Below are positions 22,701 to 34,467 of a stretch of 64,000 nucleotides of DNA, piece after piece. How positions within the stretch are numbered: position 1 is the stretch's first letter; every line of letters begins with the position of its first letter. The notes below the pieces were generated by a model, which was not told where the DNA came from, did no database searches, and saw only the letters and a list, made by a program, of their open reading frames with translations. Source of the DNA: Symmetrospora coprosmae (taxonomy: Eukaryota > Basidiomycota > Cystobasidiomycetes > Symmetrosporaceae); NCBI GenBank assembly GCA_008802785.1, contig VUYT01000003.1:248001-312000 (forward strand). Direction: 5' to 3'. The position numbers were made by a program, and so were the translations under genes.

Positions 22701-23856
22701 GCTGCTCGAGCCTGGGCTTGGCGCAGAGACCGTCTCGCAGACAGCCGCGCCGGCTACACAGGCGGACACGGCAATCGAGACCATCTCTGAGCAGGCATTG
22801 GAAAACGCACAAGGGATGCAGAATACCGAGGCTGAGGCGCTTGCCTTCTCTGCTTACGACAGCAACGAGACGGGCAAGACGCGGCTCCCGCTCTCGACAT
22901 TCGTCAGTCCAGCGTTCGGTAACGGCGCGGAGGATATTGGCAACGCAGCACTGTCGGCTGCGCCGGGGAGGACTGCCGAAGAGGGCCACGCTGCCAATGC
23001 CGCCGTCATGGCCGATAAGGCAACTGGAGGAGACGATCGTCGTAGCGGGCACGATGGCGAGCGGACCCATGCGAAGGAGGGGCATTGGCGCGGGCGCATT
23101 GTTCCGGAAAGACAGTCCTTCCTGACTGCCTTCTTTACGTCGAATGGTGATGCGGCTTCGCCGGAGAGCGCTTCTGCCCGGGTTGCCAGATGTGAACAAG
23201 GCCAGACGGCATCAGCTAGCTATGCGGGCCCCGAGCAGGATGACAGTCTCCAGCGGCGGGAAGTGGAGGCTGTCGCCCAGCAGTCTAGTCCAGCGCATCA
23301 TCGTCAGCTCGAGCACCGCCATCAGCATCAGCACCAGCATTCTCAGTCTCAACCGGCTACGGCCAATTCCTCCTCTGCACCAATCCCTACCCCGACTCAG
23401 GGACCTGCAGCGCCATCGGCATTCGCACCCTTCGCCTTCCCCTCATTCTCGCAAAACTTCTCCACTTCCAGCCGGACGTTGTCGCCCTGCTCCGTTCCGG
23501 ACATTCCAGCAACTGCGATTGACGTTGGCAGCAGCAGCAGCGGCAGCGCTACGCAGTCAAACTCAAGCTCCTCCTCCTCCTCGTCCTCTCACGCCGACCC
23601 AGCGATCCCGCCGTCGTCTCTCTTGAGCGCCCTGCCGAATGTATCGCTCTCGTCTCTCCCGTTCTACCTCGCAGATTTCACCTTTGCCCAGCTTTCGGGC
23701 CTCTACCAGCGCTATCAGCTCGAGATGGATGCGATACGGCGCGAGGAGCAAGAGCAGAGCATGCTCAAGGTACAAAGAGAGAGTGTGCAGATGCAGAGGG
23801 CCGATGCGGATCGATGGAGGGGCTGGAAGGAGGTCGGCGCCGTGCCATGGTATTGA
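19741..23856 (+). CDS. Pentatricopeptide-repeat protein, probably mitochondrial
   Basis: Two exons (19741-19851, 19954-23856) give 1337 residues. The acceptor follows a CT-dinucleotide tract. The N-terminus is rich in Ala, Arg and Lys with few acidic residues up to about 30, as expected for import into mitochondria. The middle is helical. Clear PPR-like units lie at about residues 785-890, with AYNACLRALAEYPLSARVER, ASYNHLLRLYSRTPQHAGRA and TYSHMIRAACRADELNKAVQ. The C-terminal third is low complexity (Ser, His-Gln). It ends with an amphipathic charged helix (YRYQLEMDAIRREEQEQSML in outline). PPR proteins bind organellar RNA; the target cannot be told. Confidence 0.8.
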
Positions 23857-24024
23857 GTGTGAGGCTGGCGTTGAGTCTGAGCTCGAAGCGGCGGAGGGCA
23901 CGTCGCGATCTCATCTATAGGAGCGTTGCAATCGCAAGATCGCTAGTGTAGCATAGCAGAGCAGGGCAGAGCAGAGTACACCACAGCATAGCGTAGCGTA
24001 GCATGCGTTTCATCAGCAGGCGGG

Positions 24025-24854
24025 CTAAGAGTTGCCAGTATCGTACTCGATCCCTTCGAGCCCGGCAATCTTTGGCTGCTTTGCGCCTTTGATCTCGCCC
24101 TCTGGATCGTCGCTGTCCTGCGGGATGCGCTGAATGTCGTCTACGCCTACTGCCTGCTGAAGGTTCTCTGCGCGCATCTCTTTGCGCTCTGCGAGGTCCT
24201 GCTGCGAGCGGAGGCCCTGCCATCGGCGTGCCACACGAGCGCGCGCGTGTCAGCGCTAGTAGGTAGGGATGGATGGACGACAAGCTGCAGGGAGAGAGAG
24301 GGGAGACGAGAAGGACGTACCTCTTTGCCGTTGTCGACGACGGTTTGCAGGGAAGCCTCGTTGTACATGAGCTGGTCTCGCAAGCCTGGGTTATCCTTGC
24401 GGAAGGCGAGGCCGAAAGTGCGGACGTCGTCTCTGAAGGCGGCAGATGTCTCGTTGCTGTGCTTTACGAGGAGGAGCTGTGTGAGCTGCGAGCCGAGGTC
24501 TAGCCATAGAGAATGACGTGCGCAGGGTAGACAGGGCAGCGGAGAAGGATGGAGGGAGGAAGAGGAAGCAAGGAGCGTCAGACCAAGAAGGAAAGGGGGA
24601 CGATGGCGGTGCAGCATCAGTATGGTGGGCACACACGTTCTGCCCGTGGAGCCTCGCCGCCTCCTGCTGCAAAGCTCTCGACGAGGAAGTGACGGGCTGT
24701 ATGCGAAAGAACGTGACCAGCTCGGCCGGGGTCAGTCTCAGGGATGGCACAGCAGCACATGAGGCGAAGCTGCTATGCGACACGCCATGCAGGTGCATGC
24801 GCTGAATCTGGACCGTGCTCACTCACACTTGTCGAGGATGGTCTGGTCTGCCAT
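24025..24854 (-). CDS. Small unknown protein, partly coiled coil
   Basis: I do not recognise this gene. The 3' exons are well supported: 24321-24499 (LGSQLTQLLLVKHSNETSAA, then FRDDVRTFGLAFRKDNPGLR) and 24025-24216 (GLRSQQDLAERKEMRAENLQ to a stop after EYDTGNS), joined in phase. A likely first exon is 24827-24854 (MADQTILD). The part between about 24640 and 24780 is ambiguous. One frame gives SSRALQQEAARLHGQN, whose heptad spacing would extend the coil, but splice phase does not settle it. The protein would be about 130-180 residues, soluble and charged, with an acidic C-terminus. Confidence 0.5.
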
Positions 24855-25006
24855 GTTTGATATGGGTGTGAGGCTAGCCAGCAGAGCAGCAGCGCGGTCT
24901 CCCCACCTGCCAGTGCCCTTGGCAGCGTGTCAGCTCTGCTCTCCGACGCACACATATCGCACGCTTCTGTGAGAGACGAGCAGCAGCAGCAGACGTTGCG
25001 CGCACC

Positions 25007-28000
25007 ATGGCACCAAGCTATGGAGGCGTCGTCTCACCCCCGCCGCTGCCCCCTCCTGCTGTAGCGGGAGCCTACGCTCCGTCGCCTGTCGGCTATGTGC
25101 AGCCGCAGGTCAGACCGGGGACACTCCCACCGGGCACTGGCATCAAGATTGGAGACTACGAGGTCACGATAGAGAAGTTCCTGTCAGAGGGTGTGTGGGG
25201 ATTCGCCTGCGAGCGTCGAGGCGTCCCGCCGAGGGAGAGGACCGGCTGGACCTTGACTGACTGACGCCAACTATGGCCCGAACGAACCCTCTTCCCAGGC
25301 GGATTCGCCCACGTCTACCTCGTGCGCTCCCATCAGCCTATACCCTCCCCGTCCGGCTCGAGCGAGACGTACCACGTCCTCAAGCGCGTCGCAGCAGCCG
25401 ACAAGACCGTCCTGCGCGAGATCCGATGGGAGGTCGATGTCATGGTGAGTCCCGGCCACTCGCCTCGACTGAGCGAGCTGCTGCCGCTCTTATTACATCC
25501 TATATACGCATCTGTGAAAGGCTCACGCGTGAATTGGTGCGGCAGAAACTCCTCCGCGGCCACCGCTACATTGTCAACCTCATCGAGGCCTCGGCCTCCA
25601 TCATCCCCGGCACGTCCGGGTACGAGGTCTTCATCCTCATGGAGTACTGCTCCGGCGGCGGCATCATCGACATGATGAACACGCGCCTGCAGAACCGCCT
25701 CACCGAGCAGGAGATCCTAAAGATATTCTCGGACGTTGTCGAAGGCGTGTGCTGGATGCACACGCGCAGCCCGCCCCTCATGCACCGCGACCTAAAGGTG
25801 GAAAACATCCTCCTCGCAGGCCCGGGCTTCTACAAGCTGTGCGACTTTGGAAGCACGGCCGTCCCGAAAGACGCGGCCGCCCAGACCATGCACGAGATCC
25901 AGGAGCTCGAGCTCGAGCTCAACAAGCACACGACGCTGCAGTACCGCGCACCAGAGATGTGCGACGTGTGGAGCCGGAAAGGCGTCGGCCTCCCTGCTGA
26001 CATCTGGGCGCTCGGCGTCCTCCTCTACAAGCTGTGCTTTTACACGACGCCCTTCGAGGAGCACGGCCCGCTCGCCATTCTGAACTGCCAGTACAAGATG
26101 CCCTCGTATCCAAATTATAGCGCAGACATCCGCAACATTATCTCTAGCATACTCGTAGAGTCTGCACAGCAGCGCCCGACGGCCTGGCAGGTCCACAAGG
26201 AGGTCTGCAGGCTGAGGGGTGTTGCGCCAAATCGTGACTATGCAAGTGTTCCGCCGAGGGGACACAGCCTCAAAGTCTCAAAGTGTAACAAGGCTGACTC
26301 GTTCGGATCGGGCATGTGCACAGCAAAAGTCGCCCTCGCAGACGCTGCTCTCGCCGGGCGCCGGCACCAGCAGCCAGCGCATCTCCGGGAGCGTGTCGCC
26401 CTCTCTTCCCAACCTCCCTCTATCGCGGCCTGGCTCGACAGGTCTGTCCTCCGTCATTCAGACGGGCAGCCCGTCTCAGCAGTCAACCGTGGCCTCCCGG
26501 GACGCCCCCGGCACCGGCATCTCGCCCATGCGGAGAGGGCGGCCTGCAAAAGGCCCTGCCGAGGGCCAGCCTGCACCGGGCAGTAGTGGCAGTCTGCCGC
26601 CATCCAGCCTGCCATCACCGTCAGCCTGGCAGATGGTCGAGACGCAACCGAGCGGCGAGTCCTCGCAGCTGCAGCAACAACGGCAACAAGAGCAGCAGCC
26701 TCCAGTTCCAGCTTCTAATTCGGCCAGTCCCGCCCTGCGAGGCTTCAGCGACTCATTCTCTGGCGCACCGGTGCCTGCGCCCGTCCCCGCTGCGACCGCC
26801 TCTGCTGGCGCCGAAGCAGCGGAGCCGATCAAGCCGAGCAAGACTGCTCTCGCGACCGCCGCTTTGTTCGAAGAGCTCTCGTCGCCCAGCGCGGCTGTGA
26901 AAGCTGGCCCACCAACGCTGGCGAGCTTGGCGGCTGCCCGGAACGGCACGCCTGCCGCAGGTCAGCAGCAACAGCAACGGGCTGGCCTAGGCCTGCAGTC
27001 TAGCCAAATCACGCCGAGCTTGCCGCCCAAGCCGACAGCCTGGAGTCCGGGTGGAGCGCTGAGTGATAACCAGAATCAAGGCTTCAGTCAGGGCTTGCGA
27101 AAAGTCTCACCGGGCAAGCCGCTCGGTCCACGCTCGCTCGTCGCGTCGCCTTCTAGTCTCAGCGGTGCAAACAGTCCGCAGCTACCTGTGCTGTCGCCGC
27201 AGCCGGACACGGGCAGGCCCGCACTTGCTAGTCGCCCGAGCCAGAGCGCACCGCCCCAGGCACAGCCACAGTCGCAGATGTCGAGCTGGAGCCAGAGGGA
27301 GCGGGACGTCCTAGCTCAGGTGCGGCAGCAGGAGACGGAAACGTTCGAAGAAGACGGCGAGGTGCCGCGGCCGCTGCATGTTGAGGATGCATCGCCGGCG
27401 GTGGACGGGGAGCAGCTGGACAAGTACCCAGCCTTGGACGACTGGGAGGAGAAAGCAGGCTTCTCGCCGCCGCTCCCGCCGGGTGCGCAGCGCGCATCGT
27501 CCTATCTCTCCGTGTACAGCGAACGCTCAATCGCTTCGTCGGCTTCAATGGACTCGTCTGTGGCGAGTCCGTCGCTTGCGGGCAAGAAGCAGTCTTTCGA
27601 CCTGCTCGGCGACGACCCGGACGGGATGGGAGCCGTGCCTTCTCTGTCCTACAATGGCGGAGACGCGAAGGGAGACACGGCACCTGCCGACGATCCCAGA
27701 AGGCATATCACATCGCCTCCGGCGCTCCTCACGCGAACACCGTCCAATATGAGCGCCGTGTCGTCGGCTGCATCGCCCGCCGAGCCGTCCGGATCGTCCT
27801 TCTCGTCTGCATCTCACCGCGCCCGATCCATGTCGGCCGCTTCGTCCTCCTCGTCAGTAAGCAAGCCGGAACCGCCAAAGGACAAGTTCCGCCCAGTCAA
27901 GAACCAGTCGACAGTCGCGCAGCGGCATAGCTCGTCGACCTCTTCTATTGGTATCTCGCAGAGTGGAGGTGTCGAGCCCGACTCGAGTGACGACGAGCAC

Positions 28001-28924
28001 GCTGGGCCGGAAGAGCCAGCAGGCCGCGCATATGCCCCAAGTTCCAGCCTGCCCAGCGGACGGACTACACCTACTCATGCGAATAGCAGTCTTCAGCACT
28101 TTGACGATAACGGCGACCGGTCAGGGCGGACGACGATACACAATGGCAGCGATGGCGTATCCCAGCCAGAGGCAGGGAGACCCGGTCCCAAGGCCGCTCC
28201 ACCCTTGCTGGCGCCCAAGCCGACGCGAGCGGGTGTCTCGGGTATCGTCTCCCGCTACGAGACAATGTCGACTGCTCCACCCGCACAACAGCCCCAGCAG
28301 CAAATGCCAAGTGCGGAAGCGAGTGCAACACAGCGGCGGAGACCCGTCAAGCCGCAGAAGCCGTCGTCTATCTCATTCCCGGCGCGCGGGGCGAGTGTAG
28401 GCGCCGACAGAGGTGGAGTCGGGGAAGATTTCGCAGCGCGGTTCCCAGCGCTGGACGACCCATCTGCTCCGGGCGCCGCAAGAGAGGACACACCGATCGG
28501 CGGGGCTGCTACACCAACCCCTGCTTCGTTGCAAGCGACTTCAGCCCCGGCACCGCCGATGCCAATATCGTCTACAACATCCAAGCGCGAACCATTCAAG
28601 CCGTCGCGCGAGAGCTCGTCCAACAGCTTATCCTCGCTCGCCGCTGGAGACGGCGCGCGGCCTCGCCCAAAGAGCATGCACTACCCAACGCCGCCTCCCG
28701 CTAATCCCAGCAGCAAGCTAGTCCGCGCGGAGCCACTGCCTAATCGTGCAGCCGACGCGAGCGACGGCGACGGCGATGGCGATGGGGAGGAGCAGCCGTT
28801 CCAGGGCGTCGCGAGCTTGCGCGACCGCTGGCAGAAGATGGGGCAGGGCGGCGGCGCTGGGGAGAGCCTGGGAAGGAGATCGAGTACGCTTGGATGCGGG
28901 CAGAACGTATCCCGCTGGAAATGA
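25007..28924 (+). CDS. ark1: Ark/Prk (NAK-family) serine/threonine protein kinase
   Basis: Actin- and endocytosis-regulating kinase of the Ark1/Prk1/AAK1 family. Exons 25007-25190, 25299-25444, 25546-26220 and about 26324-28924 give about 1201 residues. Visible motifs are the Gly loop LSEGGFAHVYLV, Lys in YHVLKRVAA, the catalytic loop MHRDLKVENIL, DFGS, and TLQYRAPEMCDVW, whose QYRAPEM wording is typical of NAK kinases. The kinase domain spans about residues 45-335. The rest is a Pro/Ser/Gln-rich tail ending in LRDRWQKMGQGGG, as in fungal Ark proteins. The last intron (26221-26323) has a weak GTTGCG donor, so the join between kinase and tail could shift slightly. Confidence 0.9.
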
Positions 28925-29816
28925 CGGGCTTGAAGCTGTGCAGGGGTTTTCGTCATCACCATGTAGCGCCTTGCTTGAATGCTATCGCTAAATTCCGCCA
29001 CGACGGGCTGGTGCGTAGAACTGACGCCCTTTCTTTCGCTTCATCAATAAGGTCAGCTCCAAGCCGTTCTTCCGAGAAGGCACCGGGGCGCTCCTCCCCT
29101 AACCTCAGTCTGGACCGTCTGGCGCTCTCGATTTTCTGGACTGCTTCTCATTGATGACCACCGTCTTTCAAGCTCAACTATTGCCGGGCCGCAATTCCAT
29201 ACCAGCTGCCCTCTTTTCCTACGCCATACGAGCATCTACTGGTAGCCAGCTCCTGCCAATCTAACCGTTTCGTCCTTCTTTGTCTAGATCTGCCCTTTGC
29301 CACCGGTCCGAGCACGAACCCTCGACGGCTTCATCGACATTCGGCACGTCGATCAACAGCATGAAATGCTCGTGAGTAACCTCCCTTGTACGCCAAGCAG
29401 CCAACTGTACGCGGGCAGTTGTTGTCAACCGCACGTCTTCGTGCGTGCCTCTCCAATGATGACCCGTTTAAGGGTTCGGCGTAAGGGGCAAGCGCAACAA
29501 AGCTGTATCGATGTGGTCAGTGCTCACACTCAACCGTTGCTCGCCATCGTACTGACTCACCTACTGTGTGGGCTAACTGAGTTGACTGCCACGTCGTATT
29601 CAACCAGATTGTCTCTGACGGCCTGAGCGAGGGTGCATCTAGCTGACGAGGCTGTTGAATCGGAGAACCCTCGAGACTCACCTCTCTCTCCTACCGCAAC
29701 TTCACGCTCACTACTCTTCTTTGACCGAACCACGCCTCGATACGCACTTCGCTTCTTTTGTCTGACCTGGTCGCCCCCTTCCCAAAGCCTCAGTGCCCCG
29801 ATCTCGTCATAGCTCA
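28925..29816. other. Intergenic region upstream of the secreted-protein array
   Basis: About 890 bases of kinase 3' flank and promoter of P1. I see no protein-like ORF, RNA gene or clear repeat. Confidence 0.5.
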
Positions 29817-30975
29817 ATGCTCCCTGTCATCCTGTCTCACCTCTTCCTCGCCGTCTCTTTCGGCCAGCTAGTCGTTGGCGCAGGACTTGCCAGTAGCTCG
29901 AGTAGGCGCATCGCACCGCTGCAGGCACGAACGAATGCAGAAGCCATCCAGCTCGGACAGCCCTTGCTCAAGCCTAGACTGGCTGCAAGTATGTCGGCGC
30001 GCTCGAGTAAAGAGACAGAGCGCTGGCTGACTGCAAGAACGCGCTCGTAGCACGCGTTGGATCGAGCCTGAGGCGGAGGCGCGCCAGTCCGGCGGTGAGT
30101 CGTTGCAAGGCGCCTCGAGTGATGTCGGACAGGGCTGACACGACATTTGCTGCCTCGACCAGTACGGAAGCGAGGTGGGCCGCATATAACGAGCGATCGA
30201 ACTCAGGCTACTGACTCGCCGGCTCGCAGACAATCGACTTTGAGGACCTCGTCCTCGGGGTAGGTGACGAAATCTTTATCGATTCCGAGTACCGCGATAA
30301 GCACTGGGACGACTCGATCGTTGTCGAGAAAAATGCGTACCCTCAGGTCCCAGCCGGGTCTGGTGCCAACTGGCTCTACGTCAATCCTGGTGGGCCTGTT
30401 AGTTCCCTGATCCTAGCCAACCGTGTGGCTGACACATCTGCCGTCGTTCCAGGACCGGTTTTTGGTAGCACCGACACGACCGGATGGAATGGGTGGAAAC
30501 CAGTCATCTCGACCCCAAATGGCTCGCCCTCTCTTCGCCTGCGCTCCTTGGTGTGTGGAAAGGCCAGCGACGTGGCCAAGGATGCTGTCCTGACCGTTAT
30601 CGGATCCGTCGGAGGGACGGTAGGTTCCACATCGCTCGCAGTCTACCGATCATGCCTGCCTGACCAAAGTTGATTGCTGCAGGAGATCTATGGTGTCGAC
30701 CTGGCCTGCCCGGAAGGCTCCTCTGGGCAGTATAATGCTCTCGGTAACCTCGCTGCTGTCGATACTATGTGGGTTGGTCCCGTCTCAAATGATGGGGGTC
30801 TGCAGCGCTGACTTGGCTCTCTTTGTACTTGTACGCAACAACAGCTCTTTCCGCAGTGGCAGTGGCTGTAGGTGACAGGCCTCTTCCAGCAGGCCATCGT
30901 TCACAGATTGACTGTTCCTTCCGCCGTGCAGTCACTGGCATGGTGGACGACGTGGTCTGCCACACGGTCGCGTGA
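29817..30975 (+). CDS. Array gene P1: secreted pre-pro-protein
   Basis: Eight exons (29817-29988, 30051-30094, 30163-30174, 30230-30389, 30453-30619, 30683-30768, 30845-30867, 30932-30975) give 235 residues. A signal peptide (VILSHLFLAVSFGQLVVG) is followed by a pro-region with RTNAEAIQLGQPLLKPRL, then the dibasic site LRRRR-ASPA. The mature domain starts IDFEDLVLG and has ANWLYVNPGPVFG, LRLRSLVCGKA, VDLACPEG and NLAAVDTM. It ends FTGMVDDVVCHTVA. The F-D/E-D-L...NPG...L-C-P...AVD-M...DD pattern suggests a beta-sandwich extracellular domain. I know no assigned function. Exon sizes are nearly identical to those of P3 and P4, which supports the model. Confidence 0.82.
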
Positions 30976-31568
30976 TTCGCAGCAGACAGGCGGTCCGGAT
31001 CAGACGTCTTTCCAGCATTTCGCTGCGCCTTCATACTTTCCTTGCTCTTCCTGGTGCATGTGTCGGGGCTGCGCTTTGTACTTGAGCATTGCTATGGCGC
31101 TTACTACCTGTCCGTTTGCCACTGGCATGCATGGTTCCGGGAGAGGCAGAGCCCCTCGTCCTGGATGTTGCGCTCCGACCAAACCCTTTCCATTTCAGCA
31201 ATGCCGGGATACGTTTGCTGTGCAGGTCACTGCGTGCAGCGATACCTCTGACGTGCCCTCGATGACATTTCATGCAGAACCGCGTTGCCCGTCCCCGTTG
31301 CCATCCTCGGTTCTCCGCTACTCCTCCACTCCGCTCCTCCGCTCCGCTCCGTCCCTTCCCTTCCGAGCTCCCCGCAGACTGGCTCCCCCTCGCTCTCCCC
31401 TTTGTTCCTTGCTGGAGACAACAGATGCGGGCAATCCTCCTGACCAGGTCACCTCCTCCCTTCCACCGCCTCGCAGATACTGCACTGCAAAGCAAGATCC
31501 GCACACATACGCACACCCACGCTTCGTCATGCTGACTCGGCCGGTGCGCTGTGTGGATCCGCTCCAAG
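30976..31568. other. Spacer between P1 and P2
   Basis: About 590 bases. It should contain the signal-peptide exon of P2, but no NAEAI...LLKPR motif or signal peptide joined to P2 is visible. A pyrimidine-rich stretch lies at about 31300-31420. Confidence 0.5.
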
Positions 31569-32603
31569 CTCGAGTCGATGGCAACCACAACAAGAAGCGT
31601 GCCAGTCCGATCGTGAGCTCACATTCAGTGCATGGGTTCCCAAGGGTCTGGCGAGGATACTATCGGCTGATGCCGTTATCGTTCCGGGATCACACAGCTC
31701 GTGGTGCAGGCGCGTGGACGTAACTGACAGACTTGTATCCCCTACCATGCTGAGTGAGCTACCTCCTTGCAAACGCAGGTCATCGACTTCGACGACGACC
31801 TCACTTACGATAACGCCCCTCTTCCCGACTACTACGCGGGATATTCGTGGTCGGACGGACTGGTTGTCCGGCCTGACGCGTACCCTGAGCTCGGCTCGTC
31901 GACCAGCTCAGAACCCAATGCACTCTACCTGAACCCTGGTCAGCTGACCTGATGCAGTTTACGCCGAGATCTTGATCGCAGCAACTGACTAGCGGCACCC
32001 TTACGTCTTCTGCACAGGCCCTGTCTACGGACCCGTCTACTCACCCGGAAATGCTGAACCCCTCGGGACCACCAGCCCCATTATTGGATCAGAGGATGGC
32101 TCCCCTGTACGACTGTCGTCTCTCCGTTGCATTCGCGCTCTTACCGGTGTTCCAGGCGATGCGACGGTGACTGTCAGAGGCGGACCTCAACAGGGTGCTG
32201 TGCGTTCGCGATCTTTTGATGCGCGGCTTAGCTATAGCCCCAGATCTCTGAGCGCGATTTCGGAGCTTCTATCGACTGACCATGCTTCCTCTCCGTGTTT
32301 CGCATCCCGAAGCCGGTGTATGCCATCGATCTCATGTGCCCCTCGGGCTCGACCCAGCTGAACCAGTTTGTGAACCTGCCTGCCGTCCAGTACATGTGAG
32401 TCGGCCCATCCTTTCCGCACGCGCTAGTCGACTAGCAGCTGACGAGACTCGGTACATCGGAACATGCAGTACCTTCACAAGCAGCAGCGGATGTGAGCTC
32501 GGCTTGGCGGCTTGTGCATCAGCTTGCGGATGAAGGACTGACCGATGGTTTTCTCGCAGTTGCTGGCATTATCGATGACCTTGCGTTCATCACTTTCAGC
32601 TGA
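31569..32603 (+). pseudogene. Array gene P2: 5'-incomplete paralogue of P1/P3/P4
   Basis: Several exons match the paralogues in size and sequence: 31569-31612 (RVDGNHNKKRASPI, 44 bases), 31779-31938 (VIDFDDDLTYDNAPLPDYYA to LYLNPG, 160 bases), an exon from 32018 (GPVYGPVYSPGNAEPLG), about 32313-32395 (VYAIDLMCPSGSTQLNQFVN), 32470-32492 (TFTSSSG, 23 bases) and 32560-32603 (FAGIIDDLAFITFS, 44 bases). No signal-peptide exon is found. The 12-base exon cannot be placed with a normal donor, and the exon 5 to 6 junction does not keep phase simply. It is probably a decaying copy; an unusual first exon remains possible. Confidence 0.55.
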
Positions 32604-33239
32604 TCGGGATCATAGACTGCGTGTCCTGACAGGCGGTCTTGAGACTCGGGACATAGATACTTCAGCGTCATTTTGCACTCCCTTACCTTTCGGATTTGTC
32701 AGGCTCGCATTCTGCGCGTGCTGGGTTGCGCTCTCACTGACTGCGATACTTGGAGAAGACGATACCAGATGACATGGTGCGAGAGGAGAAGGATGCAGCC
32801 TGGAGCAGAATAGCGCTGTACTGTGATGCGCTCCTGCGCCGTGACGACATGCGATCATAAGCCAGACCTGCCAATCAACTTCGCCGGCGACGGGATCGCC
32901 GGGACTCCATTACGATATGAGGGGCACCTACAATACCGCGAACTTCCCTCGGTGCGGACTGCTCCCCAGGCTTGCGCTGCAGGTGCAGCCCTGTCGGACC
33001 TGATGAACCTCAACGCCGATAAGGTGCACCTAACGCCGACGCCGCGCCTCTAGCGCCAGGTGGATATCCGAAGCGCCGCAGAAGTCGGATCTCAACCACT
33101 TGTGACGAGAGACAGCTGTGCCCATCGAGTATAAATCAGTCGGCCCTGCTTCTTTCTCCTTCTCTCCTTCTCTCACCCCCATCTCCCAGGCCCCTTCGCC
33201 CGCTTCATCCTACCAACCTAGAGCTCACCCGCCGACACC
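32604..33239. other. Intergenic region between P2 and the aldo/keto reductase
   Basis: About 640 bases with no recognisable gene. Its end holds the reductase promoter: a TATAAAT and then a long CT-rich stretch before the ATG. Confidence 0.5.
33130..33136 (+). promoter_or_regulatory. Putative TATA box of the aldo/keto reductase gene
   Basis: TATAAAT lies about 105 bases upstream of the ATG and is followed by a CT-rich tract, a common fungal core-promoter arrangement. Confidence 0.45.
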
Positions 33240-34467
33240 ATGGTCAAGACACTTCCCTTCGCCGACCGAACCGTCCCCTCGCCGGGCTTCGGCGCCATGG
33301 GTCTCAGCTTTGGCTATGGCACCAACCTCAGCCCGGAGGAGGCGGAACCCGTCCTGCTCAAGGCTATCGAGACGGGTTGCCTGTTCTGGGACACCGCCGT
33401 TGCGTACGCCGCAGGCATGAACGAGAAGCTGCTCGGCGACTTCATCCGCAAGCACAATGTGCGGGACAAGATCTTCCTCGCGTCGAAATGCGGCTGGGAC
33501 ATGAACTTTGAAACGGGCAAGCTCAACGGTGTCACCAACTCGGTTGCACACATCAAAGAGTACATTGATGGCACCATCGAGAGACTCGGCTTCACGCCTG
33601 ATCTGTACTACCTGCACCGCATTGATCCCAGTGGGTGTTACTCTCGCAATAAGCATGGCTGCATATACTCAGCTGATCAGCTGGCTCCGAACAGACACGC
33701 CATTGGAGGAGTCCATCCCTGCCCTTGACGACCTTCGAAAGGCAGGCAAGACCAAGTACATCGGACTCAGCGAGTGCTCCGCCAAGACCCTCCGCAAGGC
33801 CAACTCCAGTGAGCGCTTCCCCTTCAGCCCAGTCGTCGCCGGTTCCGCCAGTATTCTGAGGCAATGCGGCGCATGTCTTACTTCCAGTCGCAAAGATTGA
33901 TGCCGTCCAAGCCGAGTACTCTGCCTTCGAGACCGTGCATGAGACAGACGGTCTCATTGACGCAGCTCGCGAGCTGGGCGTGACCTACGTGGCATACAGT
34001 CCGCTTGGACACGGGTGGCTCGTCAGTTCCAAGGATTTCCCCTTCCAAAGTCCCGAGGATTTTCCCAAGGACGACTTCAGGCGGAGTTGTGAGTTTGCGC
34101 TGCCGCCGCTCTCGCCTACGGTATCAATATGTAGTCTGACACATGCTCTGACCTTCATTCCGCTTCTCCAGCCCCAAAGTTCCAGGGAGAGGCCTTCTAC
34201 AAGAACAGGGCCATTGCCAACGAGATCGAAAAGATAGCAGACCGGAAAGGCGTGTCGCTCAGCCAGATCGCCCTGGCATGGGTTGCTGCGCAGGGCTTCA
34301 TTGCCATCCCAGGGACGACAAAGCCGGAGAGACTCGAAGCCAACTTCTCTTCGCGAGAGATCGACCTCACCGAGGAGGAGAAGAAGGAGATGCGAGAGAT
34401 CATCGACCGAGCTAAGCCCGTTGGCGACCGATACACGGCGGCTCAGCAGGCCACGGTTGGGCACTAG
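33240..34467 (+). CDS. Aldo/keto reductase
   Basis: NADPH-dependent oxidoreductase with a TIM-barrel fold, probably cytosolic. Exons 33240-33630, 33695-33808, 33888-34088 and 34172-34467 join in phase to 333 residues, the usual family length. Motifs in order are [28 protein letters not shown] with the expected Asp and Tyr, Lys in [14 protein letters not shown] with the active-site His, [28 protein letters not shown] and [15 protein letters not shown] for cofactor binding. It resembles the yeast and plant auxin-induced/pyridoxal-reductase-like group. It sits inside the array of secreted proteins but shares nothing with them. The substrate is unknown. Confidence 0.92.

Noticed and set aside
21949-23199. 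Minus-strand ORF of 416 codons inside the PPR gene
   Set aside because: Arg-rich, no motifs, entirely within a well-supported gene on the plus strand.
26219-26323. Separate gene starting at 26219 downstream of the kinase domain
   Set aside because: The long frame is better explained as the Ark-type Pro/Ser-rich tail joined by a short intron; the kinase would otherwise lack its usual tail.
30872-31723. 283-codon ORF spanning the end of P1 to P2
   Set aside because: Bridges the terminal exon of P1 and exon 2 of P2 through intergenic DNA; composition is not protein-like.
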